Part shown: one piece after another, positions 9,163-16,819 of the stretch | Layout of the letters: every line of letters begins with the position of its first letter | Position numbering within the stretch: position 1 is the first letter of the stretch | Origin: G963665185 sp963665185 | GTDB lineage: Bacteria; Desulfobacterota; Desulfovibrionia; Desulfovibrionales; Desulfovibrionaceae | Length of the DNA stretch: 64,000 nt | NCBI GenBank assembly: GCA_963665185.2 | Contig: CAXXPO010000006.1 | Coordinates: 1-64,000 of the forward strand | Direction of reading: 5' to 3' | Position numbers and translations under genes: made by a program | The notes under the pieces: model-generated | Databases searched by the model: none | What the model saw: only the letters and a program-made list of their open reading frames with translations | What the model was told of the DNA's origin: nothing

Positions 9163-9725
9163 TGCTTTTCTCTTTGCAGTCTGAGTGTGACCACCGGAGC
9201 GCCGTGTTTGGGCGGCAGCCCCCAGGCCAGTCGCAGACGGGCGTGCAGGTCGAACACCTTGGCGCTGCTCAAGGACATGGCCCCAAGCAGCTTGTTGATG
9301 CTTTTGGTCTCACGTATGGCCAGACATTCCGGCCCCAAAGCCATGATCTGCCGACCTACGGTCCACAACGGAAAAAGCCGGCAGTAGTACGGACGAACCT
9401 GCTGCGGCAAAACACAGCCGGCGTCGCCCAACAGGGCGCAGGAACCATTGGAACGGGTCGCCAGCCGAAAGTGTGACAAGCGCGGAGGAAACAGCTTGCG
9501 CACCATCTTCTCCTCGCCCGGAAACAATCGGCAAAGATTGGTAACAAATGCTGCGGTGTTCTCCTGGCCGGTGAACCATCCTTTTGCATCCGTAACGTCG
9601 CGTATGGCACTCATCTCGAAGTCCGACAAGGGAAAACAAACTTCCTCATGCCCCGGAACCAGCCGGCAACAGACTTCGCCCTGGGCGGCGCAACGCGCAC
9701 AAACACTGGGATCGTTCCTATTCAT
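9159..9725 (-). CDS. CxxCxxCC (YkgJ-type) metal-binding domain protein
   Basis: The 188-residue product begins with CARCAAQGEVCC and contains further conserved cysteines in GSCALLGDAGC and RPYYCRLFPLW, the pattern of the YkgJ-family putative zinc/iron-chelating domain. The biochemical role of this family is unknown. The stop overlaps the ATG of the penicillin-binding protein gene by four bases, so the pair likely forms an operon. Another family member lies at 30206-30673. Confidence 0.85.
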   Translation of the reverse strand: MNRNDPSVCARCAAQGEVCCRLVPGHEEVCFPLSDFEMSAIRDVTDAKGWFTGQENTAAFVTNLCRLFPGEEKMVRKLFPPRLSHFRLATRSNGSCALLGDAGCVLPQQVRPYYCRLFPLWTVGRQIMALGPECLAIRETKSINKLLGAMSLSSAKVFDLHARLRLAWGLPPKHGAPVVTLRLQREKQ

Positions 9726-9861
9726 GCCTGGCCCTGTTCTTTTGTGGAAAAATGCGCTGATATTTCGTCAAAAAAGACGGTCAACAATACGGACAGGACA
9801 ACAGGATGTCCAGCATGAGAAATAATACCTGCAATTTCAAGCAGATAACAAAAAAGCAGTA

Positions 9862-10491
9862 CTATGGCTGATAGTTCAACAATCGGAGCGTCCAGCAGGA
9901 CTCCGGAGAACTCAACGACTTATCAAGAATATTGATGCATCCGTAGTCCTGCTCCAGACGAAACAGGCCCTCCAGCGGCATACCGAGCAAATGACACAAA
10001 ATTGTCCTGTTGACGCCCCCGTGCGCGACAATGGCGACAGGAACGCCGGAAACGCCAAGTGCTTCCACGGCAATTTCCAGAAAGGCCGGCACGGTCCGGC
10101 GTTGCAGATCAGCGAAACTTTCGCCGCCCGGCGGTCGGTATCCGGCCATGTCCCGGCCACGTTGTTCATATTCTCCGGGAAAAGCGGCCCGGACTTCGTC
10201 CACACTCATGTTTTCCCAGGTCCCCAGAGCTATTTCCTTCAGCTCGGGCACGGGCCGCACATCACGGCCCGATTCCAGAAATTCGGCAATGGAGGCCGCA
10301 CTGTGCATGGTCCTGGACAGCGGACTCGCGTAGACAGCCCCTATATTCCGTCCGGCCAGCCATTTGCCAGCGCGCCGCATCTGGGCCACGCCGGTTTCGG
10401 TCAGGGGCAGGTCACTCTGCCCCACAAAACGGCGCGGCGTACGTTGGGTTATCTCTCCGTGGCGCAGCAGGTAGATGGTCTGTCGGTTCAT
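9862..10491 (-). CDS. Histidine phosphatase family protein (CobC/phosphoglycerate mutase-like)
   Basis: The 209-residue product has the RHG signature near the start (LLRHGEIT, phospho-accepting His about residue 11), an Arg near 60 and the second catalytic His in IVAHGGVNR. Closest types are alpha-ribazole phosphatase (CobC) and small-molecule phosphatases. It is the last gene of the Mop-associated operon and overlaps the nucleotidyltransferase-HD gene by four bases, so its substrate may be an intermediate of that pathway rather than cobalamin. No cobalamin gene is nearby. Confidence 0.88.
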   Translation of the reverse strand: MNRQTIYLLRHGEITQRTPRRFVGQSDLPLTETGVAQMRRAGKWLAGRNIGAVYASPLSRTMHSAASIAEFLESGRDVRPVPELKEIALGTWENMSVDEVRAAFPGEYEQRGRDMAGYRPPGGESFADLQRRTVPAFLEIAVEALGVSGVPVAIVAHGGVNRTILCHLLGMPLEGLFRLEQDYGCINILDKSLSSPESCWTLRLLNYQP

Positions 10492-11612
10492 CGTCCCAGT
10501 CCCTTGGCTGCGAGAATGGATTCCACATCCTTTTCCGTAATGTCCTGGACCATTTCCAGCAAAGCAAGGGCATTTTTTTTACGGCCCCGGATGGCGGCGC
10601 AGGCGTCTGGGTCGCTGGCATATGTGGCGAGTTTCTCATCGAACCGCTGGCTCACACTGATCCGTTGCGGACCGCGTACCAGTTTGTCGGCCAGGCAGAC
10701 CACGGCCTTTTCCGTGGGCCGCCCGTCAGCCGGAGGCGCCACGTCCCGATGGGCCGCCACGATTCCGGCCATTTCCGGCAGCCCCATGGACTCAAGGATG
10801 CGTCCGCCCTCGCGTTCGTGCTTCGGCATGCCCTTGGCCAAGTCGTGCACCAATGCGGCGGCGTACACAAGATCCTCGTCCAGGGCAAAACCGCGTGCGT
10901 TCAGGGCCTGGGCCAATGCCACCGCCACTTCAGCGACTTTTCTGCCATGCGCTACGCCCATGGCAGAAAGATCAAAACACGCCAACAGGGCCTCGGCCTC
11001 GCCCCGATCGGGTATGCCGATTTTTTTGGCACGCTGGCAGGCGATTTCAAAGGCTTCGGGTGTGTCCATGTCCAACAGGATGTTGCGGTCAAAGGTGGGC
11101 ACGTCCAACATACGGCCATCCATGGTTTCCAAAACCCTGCGCAGCCCTCCCCGTCCGTCATGTTGCAAGATGGCGGGAATCACGGAAGCGTGGATGAGCG
11201 GGGGATGCCCGCGCTCGCCATCAAAAGTGGGAAATGCCACCAACGGCCTGTGCATGGAAAATTTTTCCACAAGGCGTTGCAACGTCCAGGACCGGACCAG
11301 GGCGATATCCACAGGAAGCATGAAAAAACCGTCCAAACCGGTCTCCAAGGCCCGTACGCCGGTGCAGACCGAGGTAAACATTCCCTGGCTGAAATCCGGG
11401 TTGAAAACGGTCCGCACTCCCAACCGTTCGGCTTCCGCACCGACACTGTCAGCACGATGGCCAGTGACCACAACAATCTGGCCGCACCCGGAAACCAGGT
11501 CCACCACACGCTGAAGAACGCCGGTTCCGGCCAACGGCAGCAACGGCTTGAACGCGCCCATGCGCGATGACAACCCGGCAGCCAGAATGACGGTACCCAG
11601 ATTCCGCATCAA
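10488..11612 (-). CDS. MobA/MocA-like nucleotidyltransferase fused to an HD domain (DVU_1551-type)
   Basis: The 374-residue protein has two parts. Residues 1 to about 195 form a MobA-like NTP transferase with LAAGLSSRMG followed by the conserved Lys, and PVDIALV at the metal-binding loop. Residues about 225-374 form an HD phosphohydrolase domain, with AHGRK and VHDLAKGMPKHE carrying the metal-binding His and Asp. MocA-like enzymes convert molybdopterin to its cytosine dinucleotide, the cofactor form in Mop, which fits the context. The HD partner is not part of standard MocA. It overlaps both neighbours by four bases. Confidence 0.88.
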   Translation of the reverse strand: MMRNLGTVILAAGLSSRMGAFKPLLPLAGTGVLQRVVDLVSGCGQIVVVTGHRADSVGAEAERLGVRTVFNPDFSQGMFTSVCTGVRALETGLDGFFMLPVDIALVRSWTLQRLVEKFSMHRPLVAFPTFDGERGHPPLIHASVIPAILQHDGRGGLRRVLETMDGRMLDVPTFDRNILLDMDTPEAFEIACQRAKKIGIPDRGEAEALLACFDLSAMGVAHGRKVAEVAVALAQALNARGFALDEDLVYAAALVHDLAKGMPKHEREGGRILESMGLPEMAGIVAAHRDVAPPADGRPTEKAVVCLADKLVRGPQRISVSQRFDEKLATYASDPDACAAIRGRKKNALALLEMVQDITEKDVESILAAKGLGR

Positions 11613-12667
11613 ACCAGTCCCGCACGTACGGAAATCAGCTCGCCAACAATACTCACCGCGATTTCCTCGGGAGTGTCCGCTCCGATGGACAGGCCAATCG
11701 GGCTGTACACCCTGTCGATATCCGCCTGGGTAAAACCTTCCTTCTTGAGGGCCGCATACGTGGCTTCGCGTTTTTTCCTGCTGCCTATCATGCCTATATA
11801 TCCGGCCTGTGTGCGCAAAGCCTGGACCAACACGTTCTTGTCTTCCTGGTGGCCGCGCGTGACAATGACGATGAAGCTGTTCTTTCCCATGTCGTCACCG
11901 CCAAAGCAGTTGGAAAAATCCTCCAGCACGCGAACTTCGTCGACATCTGGAAAACGTGCGGTATTGGCGAAGTCGTCCCGGTCATCCATGACAACAGTGG
12001 AAAATCCGGTCATGGAGCTGAGGTGTGCCGTAAAAAAGGCCACATGCCCGGCTCCGACAATATAAAGGGTTCCCCGCGTGGCCGCAGGCTCTACCAGAAA
12101 CAGGCCTTCTTCGGCCTGTACAGTGAATGGGGCACGCGCCCGAACGCCTTGGGCGATTACCTCATGGGGCAGGAGATCGGCATGGGAAGCGGACTTGCTG
12201 ACAATAAAACGCCGGGTGCGCACATCCCGGTTCCGTTCCTCTTCCGACCTGGCCGGACTTTCTTCCACCTCCCGCACACGGGTCACACGCAACAGCCTGC
12301 CGCCGCGTTGCAGCCCCTCCAAAAGCTCCTCGCACTGCCCGATGTCGCGTTTTTCCGGGACAAGCAGGTCAAGCAATACCGTGAGTCTGCCTCCACAAAT
12401 CATTCCCAGTCCGGCCGCCGTGTCATTGCTCAGGTCATACTCCCGTAGACAGGGAACCCCGCCTTGCAACACCCTGGCGCCCTCGCGCTGGCACTCGGCC
12501 TCCACGATGCCGCCGCCGATGGTCCCGACGATGGAACCGTCCGTCCTGATCAGCATCCGCGCCCCGGATGAACGGGGAGTGGAGCCGGAACTGTCCATAA
12601 TAGATGCCCAAACCACCGGGCGGCCCTGCTGCAATTCTTTGAGAGCTGCTTCAATACATTGTTTCAT
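11609..12667 (-). CDS. XdhC/CoxI-family molybdenum hydroxylase maturation factor
   Basis: The 352-residue product shows the XdhC N-terminal motif SSGSTPRSSGARML and GGGIVEAE, then a Rossmann-like domain starting YIVGAGHVA near residue 190. XdhC proteins bind molybdenum cofactor and promote its sulfuration before insertion into xanthine dehydrogenase-type enzymes. Mop belongs to that enzyme family, so a maturation role is likely. The start at 12667 gives the conserved N-terminus and a four-base overlap with the CoA ligase gene; a longer frame to 12745 would overlap that gene by 82 bases. Confidence 0.9.
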   Translation of the reverse strand: MKQCIEAALKELQQGRPVVWASIMDSSGSTPRSSGARMLIRTDGSIVGTIGGGIVEAECQREGARVLQGGVPCLREYDLSNDTAAGLGMICGGRLTVLLDLLVPEKRDIGQCEELLEGLQRGGRLLRVTRVREVEESPARSEEERNRDVRTRRFIVSKSASHADLLPHEVIAQGVRARAPFTVQAEEGLFLVEPAATRGTLYIVGAGHVAFFTAHLSSMTGFSTVVMDDRDDFANTARFPDVDEVRVLEDFSNCFGGDDMGKNSFIVIVTRGHQEDKNVLVQALRTQAGYIGMIGSRKKREATYAALKKEGFTQADIDRVYSPIGLSIGADTPEEIAVSIVGELISVRAGLV

Positions 12668-13998
12668 TGGTCGTCCCTGTGCGCGTCGTGGCGTAGATCG
12701 TGAATGGTTCGTTTGGTTGTATGGGAAAACGCACCGGCAAAACAAGAGTCTTCCAGTATCGGTGAAAAATCAAGTGCCAGCCCCCCGGCCTGCAACGCCT
12801 TGGCAATGGCAGGAATGCCGGAAACGGTCCGGCGTGCGGCGACAATATCGTTCACTTCGCCCCGTACCAAAAGGTGCAGCCTCTCCGGTGTGCCCGGATG
12901 CAACGAGGCCTCGTATCCGAAAATTTCCGGCAAGCCGTACAGGGCTTCGTCCAAATCCGCCAGCCACAGACGGTCTCCCGTTGCCAAACGGGGCGCGTCC
13001 AGACGGCCAAGCAAATTCTTCAGCCGGAGACTCCGTCCTCCGCAAGCGCACGGACTGCGATCCAGACTTCCCATATCGCCGCTGCGGTAGCGAATCAACG
13101 GCATGCCCTGCCGCGCCAGGGTGGTGATGACGATTTCCCCACATTGTCCGTCGGGCAAAGGCCTGCCGCCGTCCGGGTCGACGATTTCCAGAAGCAAATC
13201 GGCCTCGCGCATGTGGCAACCGCAACGCTCCGCGCACTCCACGCCCCCGCCAAGACCTGTTTCCGTACTGCCGTAGTGCATAAACGTCGTGCAGTTCCAG
13301 GCGTTCTCAATACGCGCCCTTACTGCCTGGGCAATATATTCGGAACAAAGAAGGACGCTTTGCACCCGCCCCTGACAAGGAAAGGCTTCGGCCAACGCCA
13401 ACACGTGCGCAGGCAATCCCGCAATACAGTCGTAGCCTCCTGCCAGGATATCGCGGCCCAGAATCGCCGGTTCCGGAGGCCAGACGCAATGACAATCCAC
13501 GCCGATGCCCGCCAGAGCGGTCCTGAGCAACGCGCCCACGCCGTCCGGAGTGCTGGCGGGAAGCATGGCCGCCACGCGTTGCCCGGACACGACCATTGTC
13601 AGCATGCCTTGGGCGAAAAAATCCAAAGTGGAATCAAGGTCGTCGCGGGTGAAGTACAACCGCTTGGAAGGTCCGGTGCTCCCGGAGGTCACCAGGGTGA
13701 TGACCCGCTCTATGGCCGACTGCGACACGCAGAGCATGTCCAGGCTGTGTTCGCGCAAGTCCTGCGCCGTGGTGAAGGGCAGCTTGGTCATATCCGCCAA
13801 CGTCGCCACGCCTGCCGGATCAACATGGTCCAAATGCCGGGAGTAAAAGGGGCTGTGCCTCTTTGCCCAATCAAGATGTTCTCGCAGCAGGGCGATCTGG
13901 GCGGTTTCCAGGCCGGTCCTGTCGAACGGCTCCGCGAGTCCAAGACGCCGGGCCACAAGGGAATCCACGGGAGTAAGGGGCAATGGGGTGTTATCCAT
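12664..13998 (-). CDS. AMP-dependent CoA ligase-like protein (PaaK-type, DVU_1553-type)
   Basis: This 444-residue adenylate-forming enzyme resembles phenylacetate-CoA ligase. The ATP-binding loop TSGSTGPSK lies near residue 107, and HYGSTETGLGG gives the second core motif, while RYRSGDMG carries the conserved Asp. There is a cysteine cluster in ERCGCH and PCACGG. The substrate is unknown. It sits in the middle of the Mop-associated operon, overlapping the radical SAM gene by eight bases and XdhC by four, so it may activate an acid that forms part of, or feeds, the aldehyde oxidoreductase pathway. That is inference. Confidence 0.87.
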   Translation of the reverse strand: MDNTPLPLTPVDSLVARRLGLAEPFDRTGLETAQIALLREHLDWAKRHSPFYSRHLDHVDPAGVATLADMTKLPFTTAQDLREHSLDMLCVSQSAIERVITLVTSGSTGPSKRLYFTRDDLDSTLDFFAQGMLTMVVSGQRVAAMLPASTPDGVGALLRTALAGIGVDCHCVWPPEPAILGRDILAGGYDCIAGLPAHVLALAEAFPCQGRVQSVLLCSEYIAQAVRARIENAWNCTTFMHYGSTETGLGGGVECAERCGCHMREADLLLEIVDPDGGRPLPDGQCGEIVITTLARQGMPLIRYRSGDMGSLDRSPCACGGRSLRLKNLLGRLDAPRLATGDRLWLADLDEALYGLPEIFGYEASLHPGTPERLHLLVRGEVNDIVAARRTVSGIPAIAKALQAGGLALDFSPILEDSCFAGAFSHTTKRTIHDLRHDAHRDDQ

Positions 13999-15400
13999 AT
14001 GCCCGCTCCCGATGTGGCGTCCGCCCGTCCATGGCGCTCAGATTCCAGGCGCAGAACGGAACCAGCCTGCCGTCCGGTGCCACCACATGGATGCAGCAGC
14101 CGCGCAGCCGTTCCAGATCCAGGGTCCAGGCGTCCTGAAAGGCCATGGCGGAAATGGTGAAGGAGTGAGTGGCAGCCCGGTTGATGAAACGGGTGAAGGG
14201 ATCTTCGTCCCGCGCGGAATCTCCAGCGCCCTCCGGACTCTGCGGCGCGTCCCACTGCCGGGCCGTGGAGGCGATGGAGTGCAACGCTCCCTCCAGGGCA
14301 GGCGTGGCTTCGGGTTGCCCCTCCTTTGTCTGGCACTGACAGGACGCGGCCTGCCCCAGACGGATAAGCCCGCCGTCCAGACTCTGCAAGAACCTTGCGC
14401 TGAAGGAGCAAAGCGAATGTTCGCATCCCGGCGGCACAAAATGCTCTGCCCGGACCATGCCGTCTGTCTGAACTTCCAGCCCGGCCATAATTTCCGGCAA
14501 GGTCAGCCGGGCATCCACTGCAGGCGACTCAGGGTAACGCCCGAAAAAGCTCATGGGCTGAAAATGCACTCCGCGCACACCGGGCATATTGTCCAAAGCA
14601 AAACGCAAAATATCGCCCAGCTGGTCGTCGTTGACCCCGCGCCGCAAGGTGGGCACAAGCACCACGCCTACCTGGGCATCGATCAGACGGCGCACGGCCT
14701 GCACTTTTTCCGCCCAAAGGCTCCGCCCCCGGATGATCCGGTAAACCGCATCGTTCACGCCGTCGAACTGAAAAAACGCAGAGGACAATCCAGCTTCAGC
14801 CAAACGCATGGCATATTCCGGCTCCTGAGCCATGCGCAGACCGTTGGTGTTGACCTGGATAAAGGTGAATCCAACCTCACGGGCCATGGCGATAATTTCC
14901 GGCAGATCGTCGCGGACGGTCGGTTCGCCCCCGGAAAGTTGCAGGTTGCAACCGCCTGTGGCCCGCATGGCCGCTTCCAGCTGAAAACGCAGGGTTTCCA
15001 GAGCGGGGTCTGAATTTTTGGACGCTTTGTCTCCGCTGGAAGCAAAACAAACCGGACAGCCGAGATTGCACCGGGCTGTAATTTCAACAAGCGCGGTACA
15101 GGTACGCTGATTGTGCTCCGGGCACAGGCCGCAGGCAAAGGGACAGGCCGCACCATTACTCGTCTGGGTGGGCGGCTTGTGGGCGATTTTAGGGCGCGAC
15201 CAGGACATGATGTCCGGCTCGCCCCGCCAGAACAGCGCTTCGAACCTGCCGTGATCCGGGCAGGTCTTGATCAGAAAAACATCGGTTCCCCTCCGTACAC
15301 GATTTGCGGGGATACGGTTCAGGCAAACCGGACAAACGCTTTCGGTTCGTCCCAGGACTTCTTCAGAAAAGACATTTGAGATCGGCAATTCAGAATCCAT
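13991..15400 (-). CDS. Radical SAM protein of the TrsS/Tes-like type
   Basis: The 469-residue protein begins with a zinc-ribbon-like CPVCLNRIPA and CPDHGRF, features I associate with the MJ0619/tetraether synthase-like radical SAM group. The radical SAM cluster motif is CNLGCPVC (Cys111, 115, 118), with LSGGEPT as the SAM-binding glycine motif. C-terminal cysteines include CCIHV (435-436) and GRLVPFCAWN. As I recall, NCBI calls the D. vulgaris relative the radical SAM (seleno)protein TrsS; here both C-terminal codons are TGC. Function is unknown. The start at 15400 overlaps the C-GCAxxG-C-C gene by 11 bases. Upstream in-frame sequence to 15538 lies entirely within that gene and is rejected. 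Confidence 0.85.
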   Translation of the reverse strand: MDSELPISNVFSEEVLGRTESVCPVCLNRIPANRVRRGTDVFLIKTCPDHGRFEALFWRGEPDIMSWSRPKIAHKPPTQTSNGAACPFACGLCPEHNQRTCTALVEITARCNLGCPVCFASSGDKASKNSDPALETLRFQLEAAMRATGGCNLQLSGGEPTVRDDLPEIIAMAREVGFTFIQVNTNGLRMAQEPEYAMRLAEAGLSSAFFQFDGVNDAVYRIIRGRSLWAEKVQAVRRLIDAQVGVVLVPTLRRGVNDDQLGDILRFALDNMPGVRGVHFQPMSFFGRYPESPAVDARLTLPEIMAGLEVQTDGMVRAEHFVPPGCEHSLCSFSARFLQSLDGGLIRLGQAASCQCQTKEGQPEATPALEGALHSIASTARQWDAPQSPEGAGDSARDEDPFTRFINRAATHSFTISAMAFQDAWTLDLERLRGCCIHVVAPDGRLVPFCAWNLSAMDGRTPHRERAYG

Positions 15401-15854
15401 TTGCGTCGCTACTTTCCCTGGACTGGGTGGGATCGATACCATGGGAGGTGAGGATTTCCAGCACCTTGCCGTAGGTTTCCCCCACGATGTTTCCACAAAC
15501 CTGCATGTCCGGCGCACCGTCGCCCACGATGCTGGCACAGTCCGTTCCGCCGTGCACCGCGCCCACGAACTCGTCGAACCAATCGGACAATTCGGAAAGC
15601 ATCAGGGCAAAGACATCGTCTTCCCTCTCCTCGTCCGTGCCTTTACCTGCATAAAGCCCCAAAAGGCAGGCTCCTCCGGTCAATGCGCCGCAGCTTCCGC
15701 CACGAGCGCCCACACCGTGGCACAGTCCGCCCATTGCACGGACCAGACCGGGGTTTTCCTCACCCTGCGCATCCAGTCCCATGCGCAGAATGATCTGACT
15801 GCAACAATATCCCCTGCCCCCGTGGGACAGCACATCCATCAGATAATCGCTCAT
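15390..15854 (-). CDS. C-GCAxxG-C-C family protein (DVU_1555-type)
   Basis: The 154-residue cysteine-rich protein carries the family pattern: GYCCSQ, then GGLCHGVGARGGSCGALTGG, then TDCAS and VCGNIVG. The family is often redox-linked and found beside oxidoreductases, but has no established activity. It is encoded between the methyltransferase (14-base gap) and the radical SAM protein (11-base overlap), so it is probably coexpressed with them. A second, more divergent member lies at 54971-55468. Confidence 0.88.
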   Translation of the reverse strand: MSDYLMDVLSHGGRGYCCSQIILRMGLDAQGEENPGLVRAMGGLCHGVGARGGSCGALTGGACLLGLYAGKGTDEEREDDVFALMLSELSDWFDEFVGAVHGGTDCASIVGDGAPDMQVCGNIVGETYGKVLEILTSHGIDPTQSRESSDANGF

Positions 15855-15868
15855 GCTCTCTCCTCACC

Positions 15869-16606
15869 TCATATCGGGGTGGCCACGGCAAGATACAGAC
15901 CCGGCATTTGTTTTTTTGCCGTACACACGGCCTGCTCCGCGGCTTGGCGTCCTCCGGGCCCCTGCCCGGTGACGGTTTCCCAAAAACCTTCCAGGCTACC
16001 ATGTTCAAAAACCAGCCGGGCCGCCGTTTCCTTGAGCAACCGGGTGTGGTCCTCCACATGAAGCACACGAAATCCGGCATCTTCAAAAAGAACACGCATA
16101 TCTTCCAACCGCCGCGCCCTGGCAAAACAGCTCGTCACAGGCCAATCCGGTTCCCGCCCGCGACGCACGAAAATGTCCGAAACCACCAGCCACCCCCCCG
16201 AAGAGAGCATCCGGTGAAACTCCCCAAGCACGGAGGCCGGATCCTGCGCAAGGTTCAAGGCACATTCGCACAGCACCATATCCAAAGCCCGGGAACGAAT
16301 GGGAAGACCGTCCAGACTGGCACGGATCAGAGGAAACCCCGCATTGCGGGCCTGTTCCAAAAGATCCGTGGCAAGATCCAGCCCCATGGCCCGCGTGAAG
16401 CCCTGCGATCTCAGATATTCAAGCGTCCCGCCCGGCCCACAGCCCGCATCAAGGATTCGCCAATCCAAATTGAGGGAGTCGGCCGCGCCGTTCACAAGTT
16501 CCAATGCCCGACGGGTCAGGTCCAGCCCGCCGGGACGCAGGCACGCTCCAAGAGACGCACGCACGGAATCCGCCGCGTACAGCGGAACATGCAAGGCCGT
16601 AGGCAC
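15869..16606 (-). CDS. Class I SAM-dependent methyltransferase (TrsM/DVU_1556-type)
   Basis: The 245-residue protein has a Rossmann methyltransferase fold with the SAM-binding motif ILDAGCGPGGTLEYL, an acidic motif GLDLATDLL, and the later strand LSSGGWLVVSDIF. I choose the GTG at 16606 as start: it overlaps the last base of the upstream stop (TAGTG) and has GGAGG nine bases before it. An upstream ATG in the frame falls inside the small redox-protein gene. Its substrate is unknown; pairing with a radical SAM protein suggests joint modification of one compound or protein. Confidence 0.87.
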   Translation of the reverse strand: MPTALHVPLYAADSVRASLGACLRPGGLDLTRRALELVNGAADSLNLDWRILDAGCGPGGTLEYLRSQGFTRAMGLDLATDLLEQARNAGFPLIRASLDGLPIRSRALDMVLCECALNLAQDPASVLGEFHRMLSSGGWLVVSDIFVRRGREPDWPVTSCFARARRLEDMRVLFEDAGFRVLHVEDHTRLLKETAARLVFEHGSLEGFWETVTGQGPGGRQAAEQAVCTAKKQMPGLYLAVATPI

Positions 16607-16818
16607 TATTTGTCCTCCAGCAACCGCTCCACCTCCAACATACGGCCCATGGCCACCTCCTCGGGTACCAAAGGCAGGCCGCACTTGGGACAAACCAGAA
16701 GTTCCACGTTGAACACACTGCCCAGATAGGTGATCTCCACGCCTTTGGGCTCCAAGGGCATGTCACAGCAGGCGCATTTCCAGTCCGATCCGTCGTCGGG
16801 AATAAATCGCAGGCTCAT
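16606..16818 (-). CDS. Small CxxC redox/zinc protein (DVU_1557-type)
   Basis: The 70-residue product has two cysteine pairs, CACC near residue 15 and CPKCGLPLVP near residue 43, the spacing of a rubredoxin-like or zinc-ribbon knuckle fold. It is encoded one base after the dicluster oxidoreductase stop and shares one base with the methyltransferase GTG. It could be an electron carrier or a metal-site scaffold; the sequence does not separate these. Confidence 0.85.
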   Translation of the reverse strand: MSLRFIPDDGSDWKCACCDMPLEPKGVEITYLGSVFNVELLVCPKCGLPLVPEEVAMGRMLEVERLLEDK

Positions 16819-16819
16819 A

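Noticed and set aside
7096..9387. Long open frame (763 codons) opposite the penicillin-binding protein gene
   Set aside because: It is antisense to a gene with full GT51 and transpeptidase motifs, and its product has no recognisable domain; it is a composition shadow.
14093..14098. Selenocysteine in the radical SAM protein
   Set aside because: Both codons are TGC and no in-frame TGA occurs in the gene.
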